DNA from: Sipunculus nudus
Lineage: Eukaryota > Annelida > Sipuncula > Golfingiida > Sipunculidae
Assembly (NCBI GenBank): GCA_026874595.1
Contig: CM049310.1
Span: forward strand, 43,961,558-44,025,557
Length of the DNA stretch: 64,000 nt
Direction of reading: 5' to 3'
This document shows positions 1 to 15,000 of this stretch, piece by piece. Under the pieces are notes generated by a model, which was given only the letters and a program-made list of their open reading frames with translations, was not told the origin of the DNA and did not search any database. The translations under genes were made by a program, and so were the position numbers. Positions within the stretch are counted from its first letter, which is position 1, and every line of letters begins with the position of its first letter.

Positions 1-3000
1 GTCCAGTGAAGGTGAGTGTGACGAGGGGTTATGATATATGATCAGTATAAATATGATGCAGGGGTATATGAAAATATGATGTAGTATGGTGCAGGTATGG
101 GAGTAAGTCACAGGGTTAGATATTATAATATTCTGTTAGGGTAGAAATATCATGAACTGGTTACGGTATATTGCAAGACTAGAACTATCTTGAAATATGA
201 TTCAGGGGTTGAAATATCATGCTGTGGTAGTTTAGTTTAGGGCTTGGGAAAAAAATAGTGTACTTTTCTGTGTAATTCTCTGATGATTATCCTGAAAACT
301 TCCCTATGTGTAAGATCTCTCTCCTGTTATAATTACATCAGGCACTTTAACAGTAATGTGAATTATGCCTGCACTATAAACTTGTATAGCTTCCCATTTT
401 TAATCAAAAGAAAACCTGACTGTTTCAGAGACGAAGATCAGTTTTACGGATGTTGTTGGTAAATGTTACACGAGCTTCAGTGAGGATCTGTGTGAGAGTG
501 TAGAGGAGTACACCAGAGGAGGTCCAGACCGCTTCTACTTCACAGAGGTAAGTCATACAGGGGTCAAAATAAGCAGGCCTGGGGCTTTTAATCTCAAATG
601 TTTAAAGTTTAAATATTCCATATTTCTTACAAACTGATGATTTAACAAATTCAGAATCATCCATTATTATGTTTAGGGTATTACATTACGATGGATTGAG
701 ATATATGAACAAATATATTGTAAGACAACTTTTCCAAATGTTTCCGTGGACAGGATAAAGCTGCTTTAATATAGAAAATCTAATTTTACTTCCACAGCTT
801 ATTAATGTTCACACATGATTAGATAAATGTATTGGGGCTACTTGTGTCTCTTTGCTCACATCTGTTTACTGCTGTTGTGATTCTTGTGGCTAAATAGTTT
901 CTTTTATTCCTCAGGCATACAACCCTGAGACTCGACAGTTTGAGGATCCACCAAACGAGGCTAGAACGTCTAAAGGAAAGGTAAAGTTACAAACTGAGAC
1001 CTTAGAAGGTTATGTTACTTGGTTGTTTGCCACAGTGAAGTTTTTACCTCAGTCCACACTGATGATGGTGCTAACTATGTTAAATATAAAAAATAACTAT
1101 CATGACTTTAGGTGCACCATTTATCATCAGTCAGGGATTTGTCTGTTTAAGCAGTGATTAATTGTGAATAAATTACTCTTATCACTTCTAAGCATTGAGG
1201 CTTCAGTTGCATTGTCTCTTTCTCTTAAGCATGATCTTCACGCAGCTTAATGCAACAGTTGCATGATTAATTTGCAGGGTAAAGGTAAAGGCAAAGGTAA
1301 GGGTAAAGGAAAGTCCTCCGCACCCTCACAGGAGATCCAAGAGGGTACCAAGAAGACGGAGATCCGGCGTCTGAGGGCACTGGATGTGTTCGCTGGATGT
1401 GGAGGTATATTATAATAAACTCAGTTTTCTTATTACCTAATGTTGTGAGCCACTTTCAAGAGTGCTAGTGCTAAGTAATTGAAATTAATCATCATGCCAT
1501 GAGTGAAAAAAGTATAAAAGTAATTTTATTCTTTTTCAGCATAATTCAGCAGCCAACTTCCACTTGTTGCATGCAAAATTAAGAGGTTTCATCTTGTTCA
1601 TAATGAAATATGACCGCTTTTTCACTCTGTAGTCTCAGTGTCATAATGTAAAACATGATATTGATAAAGTTACAGCAGCTGGCAAACAGATTTCAAAACT
1701 TATGTTGAACTATGTTATTTGCTCAGGTCTGTCAGAGGGCTTCCACCAGGCTGGCGTAGCTGAGAGCCGCTGGGCCATTGAGAAGGAAGAACCAGCCGCC
1801 CAAGCGTTCCGGCTGAACAACCCAGGATGTACAGTGTTCACAGAGGACTGTAATCTCCTGCTCAGACTGGCCATTGATGTGAGTTTTAATTGCTAGAATT
1901 AAAAGATACAGATATAGATATATTTCATGTCTTGCAAACTCCATGATAAAAAGTCATGATAAAAGATAAAATGGGAATTTTTCCTTTCAAGTAGTAAAAT
2001 GTCCTAAAATTTTGTTGCAGAGCTACCTTCGCTATTTTCAATTACTCCAATTGGCAAACTATTAGATTGTTCATTCATAAAGCAAGGTTTGTGCTTGAAT
2101 TTTCCTGCTTCAGGTGATCACATCATCATAAAGTGCCTTAAGATTTAAGATACTGGACCTTGAAAGGTTCTTCAAATTTGCTTTAGGATTAATGTTCCAA
2201 CCCAAATAACAATATTTAATTTTCTTTTCTTAAATATGAAAACAGCTTGTTCATTGTTCAGGTATGAGTTTTCTGCAGTGTTTAAATTCAGAAGTAAAAA
2301 TAATACATACCTCTCACATGATAAACATTCATAATTGACATGAACACTTATTGTTTCATTCTTGATATGTAGGGACACAAGACAAACTCTGTCGGCCAGA
2401 AGCTTCCACAGAAGGGTGACGTTGAGCTGCTGTGTGGCGGCCCGCCATGTCAGGGTTTCAGTGGGATGAACCGGTTCAATTCCAGGGAGTACTCTCAGTT
2501 TAAGGTAGGCAGTCACCTGAGAAGCTCAGGATTTTAATTTTATGGTTGTGAATATTTTCCTTGTGCAGTTGGGTTTTTTTTTGGCAGATTCTGTAGATGT
2601 GAAAGTTGCATAATTATTGTTGTATATATACTCTGACTTTGACTGTAAAATCCTTTGTAGATTCAGGATAAAGAAATCAGTAAGTTTAATGCAACGCATG
2701 ATTATATGACATGTTGATGTATATAAAAAATAATGAAATAATATCTGAAATAGTATCTGAATGATCCAAAGATGATAATTAATCAAATGAAGAATTTGCC
2801 AACAGTCATCAGTGTTTATTGCACCTGAATAGACTAAAGATTTAGTTATATCTGTTTGAGACATTTAAGTAGTTTAAATGTTGTAATTGTTATCAATCGA
2901 TAATTTTCTAACTCTAGATGAAGCAGAATTTTGTCTGTCTACAGGATTAACTGTTACTTTGAATAACCCATTGTTCTCTTTTTGTTTGTATTTCAGAATT

Positions 3001-6000
3001 CCCTGATCACCACGTACCTGAGTTACTGTGATTACTACCGACCAAGGTTCTTCCTGTTAGAGAACGTGAGGAACTTTGTGTCGTTTAAGAAGAACATGGT
3101 GCTGAAGCTGACACTGAGCGCACTCCTCCGTATGGGCTACCAGTGTACGTTCGGTGTCCTGCAGGCAGGCTGCTACGGCGTCCCACAGACCCGCAGGAGG
3201 TAGAGCATGTTTTATGTATCAGGCCCCATCTGTAGTATATCACCAGAGTAGCTTGTATTGGTGATAAGTGCACTATAAGTGCAATATGTAAGCAGTTTCA
3301 TACAGTGAAAATACAATATAACTTCCTTTATGTTTACTGTTAGCTTTATGGGTTTTGACCAAGTATACAAAAAAAACTACATTTTGAACAGAAATCTTTG
3401 ATAACTGTTACTAAGTTTTTTGAGCCAAGCACTGCTTGCTGGTGTTTTGTGTATCCTGCTTCAATCATATCAATAAATTAGGGCAGAAACTTTTGTCTCC
3501 CAGTCAGTGAACTGTATGAAGGGCACTTTTCTATGTAAGAGGACATATTCTTTCTGGAAAATCTACTTTAAAAACTAATCTAAAGTGTATCCTAGAGCAG
3601 TATCACTTCTCAGAAAAAAGACTTTGTTCAGAAAATTGTTTCTTCCTTGTTTGTAGGGCCATTATTTTGGCTGCTGCTCCAGGAGAAAAGCTACCATTTT
3701 ATCCTGAACCCACAAATACATTTGCTCCCCGAGGCATGCAGCTGTCAGTTGTAGTTGATGAGAAAAAGGTAGGTACAGGTATCAATCAGGCATCATTTAG
3801 AATTACCTCTGCATGGTATCTTTTATGAACCAAGCTTTTGGATCACTTAAAAATTTACCTACCTCCTAATTTGTTAATTTGTTTTTCTCAACAATTAGAC
3901 CTAAATACATAGCAGGTGTGTTAGATATATACACAAAATATATGGTTTTCTCCTTAAAATATTATGATATCCACCAATAACGTTGTTTTAAAAAGGCTTG
4001 CTTAGTCCTGTACATTAGTAGAAAAATGCTGGCACCAGGCACAGTCAGTGGCACCAAATATAAATATAGCCAGTTGTACTGTGCAACCTCACAAATCAGG
4101 ATTTTTAGCTCAGCTGACTATAAGTCATCTGAGCTATAGTCATGGTCCATTGTCCGTCGTCCGTCCATCTGTCGTGCTGTCCGTCCGTCCGCCTGTCCGT
4201 CTGGATGTCCGTCCGTAAGACTTGCATGTTTCGACACCATTGGACCTACGAATCTAAATTTCGGCATACCATTAGATGTCCCCATAATCTCCTACCATGC
4301 CAAAAATTCAGTCAATAGGACTTCGTTCCTTTGAGATATTAAGGAAAAACCTCAATTTTTTATTAGAAATCTATTTTCACACTTCAGGGCTGCCTAATAT
4401 CAAAACCACTCATCTGGTTTTCTTCATATTTACCATAAATATTCCTCTGTATAGTTCCTATGTACATGCCAGATATTAAGTCAGTATTATATAATTTTAA
4501 AAAGTTATGGGCCCAAACATAATGGACTTTGTAAAAAAATCAGGAAGATATTTGGTCACTTAAGACCAAAAGTGTTAAAGGTAGGGACTTTTTTCCAGTA
4601 ATACAACTTTAATTAATCAAAATTTAATTGTTTACCAAAAATTAGATCAAAATTTGTTAAATTTTTTAGCTCAGCTGACTATAAGTCATCTGAGCTATAG
4701 TCGTGGTCCATTGTCCGTCGTCCGTCCGTCTGTCCGTCCGTCCGTCCGTCCGTCCGTCCGTCCGTCCGTAGATGTGGCACGTTTTGAAACCGTAAGACCT
4801 AGGAATCCAAAATTCGGCATAATGTTAGATGTCCCCAAGATCTCCTACCAAGCCGAAAACTGGGTCTTTGCAACTTCGTTCCTTTGAGAAATTAAGGAAA
4901 AACCTCAATTTTTTATTAAAAACCTATTTTCACACTTTAGGACTGCCTAATATCAAAACCACTCATCTGTTTTTCCTCATATTTACCATAAATATTCCTC
5001 TATATAGTTCCTATGTACATGCCAGAAATTATGTCTGTATTATTTAATTCAAAAAAGTTCTGGGCCCAAACATAATGCATTTTGAAAAAAATAAGGAAAG
5101 ATATTTGATCACTTAACACAAAAAATGTTAAAGGTGTGGACCTTTTTTCCAGTAATATAACTTTAATTAATCAAAATTAAATTGTATACCCAAAATTAGA
5201 TGAAAATCTTTTAAATTTTTTAAAATATTAATAAAAATAAAAAATTGGTACCTTAAATTTTGCCCAACTTTGACCATGGCACGTTTTTTTCCTGTAAGTA
5301 CTTTGGATTTAATTTTCACAGCATGTTTTTGTCAGCATTTCAACTGTTAACACCAAAAATTTGAAACCAGTTGATCAAAAACTGTAGATTTTAATCAAGT
5401 TTTCAAGCACCTTGTAACATATTGTATACATCAAGCTAGTGTTATGCAGTTTGCAAAAGCTCAGCTCCCCAGCTTCAGCTCTAAGTTCCTTAAATTCAGC
5501 ATACAGTTAGATGTCTCCAAAATCCCCTACCATGCCAAGAATTTGGTCACTAGGACTTAATACCTTCGAGATATTAATTAAAAACTTCATTTTTCCATTA
5601 AAAACTCATTGTTACACTTCAAGACTGCCTAATATCAAAACAACTGATCTGACTTTAATCATAAACAATATACATATTTTTCATTCTCTATGCACATCCC
5701 AGAATGATGTCAGTATTGCGTAATTGTTTTAAGTTATGGGCCCAAACAAAATGCACTTTGTAAAAAATCAAGAAATATATTTACTCCCTTAACAAGGGCA
5801 TTGCTAGAGATTTTTTTGTCAGGGATGTAACATTATTTAATCAAGATTCAATTGAATACCCAAAATTAGTTCTGAATTTTTCAAATTTTATAAGTTATTA
5901 GTATAAATATAAAATAAGTACCTTAAATTTTGCCCAACTGTGACCATGGCACGTTTGTTTCCCGTGAGCACTGTTGATATAATTTTCATATCATGCACAC

Positions 6001-9000
6001 ATAAGGATTTCAGCTTTTTAGTTTAGAAAGCTGAAAGAAATTGGCCAAAAATTGTAGCTTTTATTAATGTTTTTTATGAGACCCTGTCAGACTTTGGCTC
6101 TCTCCAGCCCCTCTTGAGTCACCTGTATGTTGACCTTGTTGACCTTTCATCAAATTATGCACGCTTGAGGCGAGGCATACAGGAATCCAGGCAGCTTATG
6201 GCCAGCCACAGTTGATCCAGGTGTCCAACCCAACTCATCTAGTAGTTTTAACCAACAACATAACAATAAACAACAAATTAATAAATTTTTATTGGTTTTT
6301 AATAACAAATTAAAGAAAAATAGAAAAGGAATTTGTTAGTTTATAATAACAGGAAATTAACTTGCAGTTACTGATGATATAAGAATCTTGTATCGATGGG
6401 TAGAATGTCACATATTCCAAATAACACCATGCAGTCACCTATGGCATTTTTCAGTTCAATTTTAATGAAAAAGAAGTAAATCATATTATTCATTACTAAT
6501 CATTAGGGATCATATGAAGGAAATTAATGATAGACAAAGATGCAGTTGATAATATTAATCTAGATTCCTACTGTGTCTAGTGTGTACATTGATGTGAAAT
6601 TAGTCCAAAATGAATATTTCACAGTTATTTTTTAATATAAATAAAAGCCATAAAACCAGGTACTTATGATCATTATTTAAATGTGTGAATTTTGTATATT
6701 CTGGATTCTCAACATCATTGTTTGGTGAAAATTGAATAAATACCAGACATGGTGCGAATACTTTGTAATTGTATTTAAATACGAATATGATTATGTACTC
6801 CATTATAAAATATCTTGCATAAAGAATGGGAATTCAGGTAAAAATGAAAGTATATGAATACTTGTGCAAATACTTTCAAAATGTATTCATGAATGCATTC
6901 ATGAATATATTCTTTAATATTATTTTAATAATCATATCAGTTATATTTCATTTTTAAAAAATCATATGATTCTCTTATTATTTTTAATAAAAATTATTTT
7001 TGGGACAATATTTGTAATTTTTTTTAATAAATAGTTAAACTCTTATATTATATGTTCTGCTTATAAGTTATATGGCCAAGTCAAAATCTGTGTGACAATA
7101 GTACTCCAATTGTTAATAAAATAAATGAAATCAATCCTCTTCCCTGTCTCCAAAGGTACTATCAAAATCATTCATAAGCTAAACAACAACAACTCATAAT
7201 ACAGCTTATATTTATTACCACACAAAACCAGCATGTGCCTCATTTCTAAATAATATTTTTTATCATAAATAACAGCTGAGCGTCGTGACCCATAGGTCCC
7301 TTGTTTAAATATTGGCAAAAATATAAAATTGGTACCTTAAATTTTGCCCAACTTTTGCCATGGCACGTTTTTTAGCTCAGCTGACTGAAAGTCATCTGAG
7401 CTATAGCGATCACTCTTTGTCCGTCGTCGTCTGTCCGTCTGTCTGTCTGTCCGTCTGTCCGTCTGTCCGTCCGTTAACCAGGCACAAATCGTAACCGCTA
7501 GACCTAGAACCTTGTAACTTGGGATTCTGAGAGGTCCATAAAAAATCTCCTTGGAAACCAGAAATTAGGTCTCTGTTACCCATATCCTTCGAGCTATGTG
7601 GCCCCAAAGTACCCCCCAGAAAAGTCAAAAATTTCATACAAAAACTTCAATATCTCATTAACTACTTGACTGATGGTCATGATTTTTGGCATACATATTG
7701 ACCATGAGATGTTCCATCACTTCCTGCAGACTGGTGGCGCCACCTGTATTTTTCGATTTTTTACGAATTTTTTTCTCTATTTTTGAGACCTTTAAAAATG
7801 TGAACATCTGTTAACAAGGCACAAATCATAAAGACTGGACTTAGAATCTTAATTCTTGACACACTGAGAGGTCCATGAAAAATCTCCTTGTAAACCAGAA
7901 ATTAGGTCTCTGTTACCCATATCCTTTGAGCTATCGGGCCCCAAAGTACCCCCCAGAATAGTAAAAAATTTCATACAAAAACTTTAATATCTCAATAACT
8001 ACATCACTGATGGTCTTCATTTTTTGCATACATATTGATCATGAGATGTTCGATCAGTTCCTGCAGACTGGTGGCGCCACCTGTACTGTTTGATTTTTTA
8101 CGATTTTTTCCTATATTTTTGAGACCTTTGAGGATGCTGTCATCTGTTAGCATGGCACAAATCGTAACGACTGGACCTAGAATCTTCATTTTCGACACAC
8201 TGAGAGACCTATGAAAAGTCTCCATGGAAACCAGAAATTAGGTCTCTGTTACCCATATCCTTCGAGCTATGGGGCCCAAAATTACCCCCCAGAATAGTCA
8301 AAAATTTCATACAAAAACTTCAATATCTCATTAACTACATCACTGATGGTCATGATTTTCGACATACATATTGATCATGAGATGTTTCATCAGTTTGTGC
8401 AGACTGGTGGCGCCACCTGTATTTTTCAATGTTCACGAATTGTTTTCTCCATTTTTGAGACCTTTAAGGATGTAGTTATCTGTCAACAGGGTACAAATCG
8501 TAACGACTGGACCTAGAATCTTCGTTCTTGACACACAGGGAGACCGATGATAAGTCTCCATTGAAACCTGAAATTTGGTCTCTGTTACCCATATCCTTTG
8601 AGCTATGGCACTCCAAAGTACAGCTCAGAATAATGGAAAATTTGATACAAAAGCTAAAGTATCTGAACAACTAATGCAGAGATAACCATAATTGTTTGCA
8701 TGGATATTGATCATGGAGTGTTTCATAAGTTTCTGCAGACTGGTGGCACCACCTGTATTTGTTCGGTTTTTTTTAACGAAATTATTCTGTATTTTTGAGA
8801 CCTTTAAAGATATGAACATCTGTTAACAGGTCACAAATCATAAAAACTGGACCAAGAATCTTCATTCTTGACACACAGGGAGACCCATGAAAAGTCTTTA
8901 TGGAAACTTGAAATTAGGTCTCTGTTACCCATATTCTTTAAGCTGTATGGGTCCAAAATACCCCCCCCCCCCCACCCATGAATAATGGAAAATTTATTAC

Positions 9001-12000
9001 AAAAACTGCAGTATTTCAATAACTACAACACTGATGGTCATGATTTTCGGCATACATATTGATCATGAGCTGTTCCATCAGTTTCTGCAGACTGGGTGTG
9101 CCACCTCTATTTTTTTTTCAAATTTTTACGAATTTTTTTCTTTTTTTTGAGACCTTTAAAGATGTGGTTATCTGTCAACAGGGTACAAATCGCAACAACT
9201 GGACCTAGAATCTTCATTCTTGTCATGCAAGGAGGCCCATGAAAGGTGCCTGTGGAAACTTGAAATTAGGTCTCTGTTACCCATATCCTTCAAGCTATAG
9301 GACTCCGAAGTATCCCTCAGAATAATGGACAATTTGATACAAAAACTGAAGTATCTGAACAACTAATGCAGAGATCACCATGATTTTTTGCATGGATATT
9401 GACCATTAAGAGTTTTTATTAGTTTCTGCAGACTGGTGGAGCCACCTGTATTTTTGTATCCGCCAAAACGAAGTTTTGCGGATACTATGTTTTTGACCGA
9501 GTTCCTCCGCCGTGGCGGCGTTCGTTTCCAGAGAGCTCCTCGGAGACTAATGGACCGATTTTTCCCAAACTTACACCTATTATTGGGTCACATGTGAACT
9601 GGTGCCTAACCAATTTGCATTGACCTCTGACCTTTCCTCTCTATCCAGTGTCCATTTGTGGGTCTGTTTCCACTCATAAACCCTCATATCTCGGGAACCG
9701 TTTGACCAATCAGGAAATAAAATTGATACAAATGTAGCCCTTGGATTGCTTTATAACATACACAAAAAATGGTGGCGCCACCTGTAACCATGTTTGCACA
9801 GTGTCCATCTGTTCATCTGCCTTGGGTTAAAATCACTCATATCTCTGCAGTGTATTGACTAATTCACCTGAAATTCGTCATGTGTATACATCCAGGATAG
9901 CTTTCTTGATTTTATGACAGGTGGCGCCACCTACGTTCACGTTCACGCTGATGACATCCAAGCTTATATCTCAGGAACCGTTTGACCGATCAGGAAATAA
10001 AATTTATACAAATGTAGCCCTTTGATAGCTCTGTAACATACACAAAAAATGGTGGCGCCACCTGTAAAAATGTTTGCACAGCGTCTGTCTGTTAGTCTGC
10101 CGTGGCCTAAAATTACTCATTTCTCTGTAGTGGTTCGACATAACTGCCTAAAATTTTGCAGGTTTATACATCGTGGACAGCTTTCTTGATTTTATGACAG
10201 GTGGCGCCACCTACATTCTAGTTAACGCTGGACACATCCAAGCTCATATCTCAGGAACCATTTGACCGATTGGGCCAAAATTGTGCATGTGTTTAGATCT
10301 CACATAGGTCTTTATCATACACAAAACTGGAGGGGTTACCTGCAAAGATTTTTGCACAGTGTTTGTCTGTTTGTCTGCCATGGGCAAAAATCGCTCATAT
10401 ACATGTAGTGGTTTGACTTTTCTGCCTAAAATTTTGCAGGTGTATACAACTTGGACAGATTTCTGGATTTGTGGTAGGTGGCACAACCTACATACACATT
10501 TAGGCTGCAGACATCCATGCTAATATGCAACATACCTCACTCTATTTCCCCTTGCCACTCAATCCATGCCTCACTATCCGATTTTGGCAGATACATGTAG
10601 TCACTTGTCGGTTACCCGTATTCTAGTTTTAAAAGTTTACACATTTTTCTCTATTTTTGAGATATATAAATACAGACTAAATCTTGGCCTGTTGGTTAAT
10701 CTTTTTGATGCTTCAGTTGAAAGGGTATATACTACCATTCTGGTGATAAAATTTCCTTTTGCGAATCTCTTCCCAGTCAGCTGAGCGTCATGACCCATGG
10801 GTCACTTGTTTCCTGTAAGTACTGTGGATTTAATTTCACACCATGTAAACATAAGGATTTAATCTGTTAAAATCTGAAATTTAAAAATAAAAGCTGCAAA
10901 ATTAGGCTAGTTATTGAATTTTTTTGGAGGCTCTTGTTGTATTCCCTTACATTGTCAAGCAGTCCACTTTGATGACTGTAGGTCATTCAGTGCACATCTC
11001 TGTGCTCCCCAGGCTGTTGACATAATTTTAGATGTCCCCAAAATCTCCTACCATACCGAAAATTGGGTCATTAGGACTTTGTTCCTTTGAGATATTAAGG
11101 AAAAAAAACTCCGTTTTCCATAAAAAAAGCCATTGTTACTCTTCAAGGCTGCCTAATATCAAATCCACTGATCTGTTTTTGATCATATTTAGTATTCACA
11201 TTCTTTTATACATTTTCTATGGACATACTAACAATTAGGTCAGTATTGGGTATTATTTTGAAGTTATGGGCCAAAACATAATGCAATTTTTAAAAAAAAT
11301 CAGGAAATATATTTACTCACCTAACATGAGAATTGCTGAACCTAGAGACTTTTTTTCAGGAATATAACTTTATTTAATCAAGATTCAATTGTTTACCCAA
11401 AATTAGATCTGAATTTTGCAAATTTTTCAAGTTATTAGCGTAAATAAAAAATCAATACCTTAAATTTTGTCCAACTTTGGCACTGTTGATATAATTTTCC
11501 CAGCATATATGCATAAGGATTTAATCTTTTAAAATATGAACTTTCAAAAGAAATTGATTGGAATGAATAGTTTAATCATGTTTTCATACACCATGTCAAG
11601 TGTTGTTTACATCTAGCCCACCTAGTAGTACAGCCTTAACTTGCATTATGTAACCCACCCCAGGCAGCTTACCTTGGCCCAGCTTGGCCACTACTAGCAG
11701 GCTTCCCCTCTGCCCTGCACTCATCCCCCCCCCCCCCCAGCTGGTGCATAAACTAGATGAATGTTATAATTTTTCTGTATTTTATTTTATTCTTGGACAT
11801 GCTACATTTTAGATTTTGTATTGAACCACCAGGGTTACAATGATTAAAGTGTACACTTAATTGTGTCCACAAAGTGGTGTATTGCTGTGAAAGTGTGGAT
11901 GTTCATGAGATAAGTAATTCCTTACTTCAGAAGAGTAAAAACTTCACCAGGTGTGAAATTGACTATTAATTCCAGTAATTAATTAAAACTGGGATAGTAA

Positions 12001-15000
12001 TTAGCACAATGATATTGTTTGTCCCTCATTCAACCAACAGTGTGTATACTTTATTTGAAAAGATGTTTTATTTTATCAAATTTACTTTTATTTTATTTTG
12101 GTGAATAAAATTAAGCATGTCCTGAAAACTCCAATGTGCAAAACTTTTTAATAGTGATTCAAGGAATATTCTTGTAGATGCCATGTTGTCGCATTATTTT
12201 CTTTTAAAATCAGTTTAAACATTTGTAATTAAAAATAATAAAATATATGTGTATGCTTAATATGACCCAATGTTTTTTACTCTGTATATATTATGATTGC
12301 AACTTTTGCAACAATTCTAATATTTTAACTTATATTTTCAGGTTTATTTAATTAAAAATTTATAAACCTGTAAATAAAAAAATGGTTCAGATAAAAACTT
12401 CTTAATGCAAAAAGTGGATCTGCTTAAAAAAATAGGATTATATATAAACTTAAATGCATTATTCTCTTGAAAGTGAAATAAAGGTATTAGTCCATTCTGT
12501 CCACTTGCCTGTCCATCTGTAAATTTTCATACGCAACACAGTATCTCAAAACTTTTACTGTTTTTCTTCATGACAGTCTTGTCAGAGTATTAGTTTACAA
12601 TCATATATTTAGAACTTTACTATAACCAAGTAGGAGGGCCCCTTTCCTCTTAGCTTTTCATATTCTTATATAAATGAAAAACATTACAATAGAATATTTC
12701 TACATCCACCTTCATGCTGCCCTCACTTTTCCCTTCTCCAAACCCCATCCCAAAGTCAGCCTCAGTAAGCAAGAACAAGATGAATCAGATATATTCATAC
12801 TTTAATATTTTGTATAACTATTCGTCCATAGGTACCTATGTACATGCCAGAAATTATGTCAGTATTGTGTAATATGTAGACATAGTGGGCATCACAATAA
12901 TGTACCTTGTCAAGACTAAAGAGATTTTGTGTCATACAGTCACATATTCATAAATCACTTCATCAGCATAGTTAATCATAACATCATATCTGTCAAATTG
13001 AACGCTTGCAGACTACCATACACTTTAGATCCTTCAACAAATAGCCTTATCATCATTCTACTACTGCTTATTACTGCTGTCATTGCATTCATATTTGCTC
13101 AAATATATCACATTTTCAACCCCTCCTAAATAAATAAAAAATAAACCACTATTTGACTCTATTAATCCATCAGTCAGGTAATTTCATTTATCATTTACTC
13201 ACATATTACATTACATTCCTTTATAATAGCCCAACATGTACATGATATTCATAAGCTTTATCGACTCGATATAGTATCACAGTGAAAAACATTTATAGTC
13301 CTATCACGATAAGCTGAGCGCCGTGACCCATGGGTCCCTTGTTTAAGCTTCTTTCTTTGAACTTGTGTTTCTTCTGTATTTCTTTTTTTATGTTTCTTTT
13401 GTGTTTCTCTTTCATCTGTCTCCTTATTTCTGGGTTGTTGTATGTCATACATAGTTGTTATTTAACACAGGTTTGATCTTAAATTTGAAATCTTAAGATT
13501 TTATGATATGCATACGAAAGAGCTGTAATATGTGTACTGTAGTAGTTTCAGAATTGTAGGTGTTTGATGTACTGATGTCCCTGAATGTTACAGTTTAAGA
13601 GCTGTATGGTGAGGGTATATGATATATTGTGTTTGATTGTTCTAGTTTGAAAGCTGTATCAGACACACTCAGTCCGCCCCTCACAGGACCACCACAGTCA
13701 GGGATGCTATGTCTGACCTCCCAGAGATCAGGAATGGAGCCAAAGCTGAGGAGATACCGTACAATGGAGATGCACTGTCGGACTTCCAGAGAAAGGTCAG
13801 TGTCATGTATGACTGGAAACAAAGGTTGGAGTCAAATACACCTGACTTGATACAAAGATGTAATTCGCACAAGTGCTTTCATGGTCAAGTTCTGGTGCAA
13901 ATAGGCAAATACAAGTAGAGGTTCAAATATAGGACATCTGATATAAATCTTATAATTGAATTTTAATAGAAATCATATAACAATCTTCTTAGTACTGATT
14001 TTTACCTGGATAGAATTCACAGTATTAGGCCCAAAAAATTAATAATATGTTTCTCAGGCACCAGGCACTTTAACCATCCCCCCCCCCCCCCCCAAGTGTC
14101 ACATGTTAATTTGGTGACCTGCTTGATTACTACAAAAAAAATATGTGACTCCTGTGTCAGTCAGATTCCCTCCAAATGATACTTCAGCCATTTTTATCAA
14201 AGAATGAACTTTAAACTTTTATAATTCTTCTAAAACCTTTGTCTGTTTAAACCCTTATTTTGTTTATGATTATCTCATATTTCTGTCTGTGTGGACTTTT
14301 TTCATAGCTAATTGTGTGCTAATACACTCTGTTTCTGTAAACACATATAATAATCTTTAAATAAATACTTGAATGGTCCAATTTTTGTGTGATCAAATTC
14401 AAATGTAAAATTTCATCCCACATAGAGGAATTATTTGTGAATTTTCTCCCATTTTCATGCTTTGTGACCATTCGGGCGGATTAAAAATGGCTACCATTGT
14501 GGCCCATCAGCAGAGATCAGTTTTTAAACCAACTTGCATCACACTTCTTTTGCAATAAAAATTTTAATAAGAAATATAAACAAAGATTATACAAGGCTTA
14601 AAGAAATTTCTGTTGTATTTATTTATTAAGTGATATGAAATCTTATTTTAACAATGCATGACCTTAATGCATTTTGCCATTTCATGACACACAGATTTTG
14701 ACACTAGTAGTATTATATAATCACTTTTTATGTTAATATAACACATAAAAGAAATAAAAATGTCACATATTTCGAAGATCTCTTCAAAGTTTTGATGAAT
14801 TCAACCTATACATCATTTAATATCTCATTTTATAATTATCACTTGTCAATTCTATGTCTGTGCCAGAGAAATAATTTGTGATATATATGCTATTTCCATG
14901 GTAAAAAAAAATAAAAGCTGCCCACCTGAATCATTTTCCAAAATAAGTGCCTGAGAAACATATTATTAATTTATTTTGGCCTTATAGTCATCTACACCAA

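Larger units (their letters stand above)
7370..10811 (+). mobile_element. Helentron-like element A3, inserted in A1, with a satellite-like core
   Basis: Starts TTTAGCTCAGCTGACTGAAA at 7370 followed by a GTCTGTCC tract, and ends CAGCTGAGCGTCATGACCCATGGGTCACTTGTTT-like at 10776-10811. Its ends are those of A1 and A2, but its core is different: a tandem array of about 338-bp units. It sits inside the A1 body: the left flank ends GGCACGTTT and the right flank resumes CCTGTAAGTACTGTGG, which are contiguous at 5280-5300. It has itself received element B1 (9456-10629). About 3.4 kb including B1. Confidence 0.65.
4102..13344 (+). mobile_element. Helentron-like non-autonomous element A1, host of nested copies
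   Basis: Outermost element in the large DNMT1 intron. The left end at 4102 has the family A start: T-run, then TAGCTCAG and CTGAGCTA arms closing a hairpin around ATA, then a GTCC-type microsatellite. The right end at about 13309-13344 reads AGCTGAGCGCCGTGACCCATGGGTCCCTTGTTT-like, i.e. a subterminal inverted copy of GCTCAGCTGA, the palindrome GACCCATGGGTC and a short tail. A1's own sequence is 4102-4661, 7307-7369 and 10812-13344 (about 3.2 kb). It is interrupted twice by elements with the same ends (A2, A3). Joining the flanks restores runs seen uninterrupted in A2 (5205-5300). The architecture (two subterminal inverted repeats, 3' hairpin, microsatellite near the 5' end, T-T target) is that of Helentron-associated elements. 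No coding capacity seen. Confidence 0.6.

Noticed and set aside
2172-2516. 114-codon minus-strand frame
   Set aside because: Antisense shadow of the DNMT1 catalytic exon 2373-2504 and adjoining intron.
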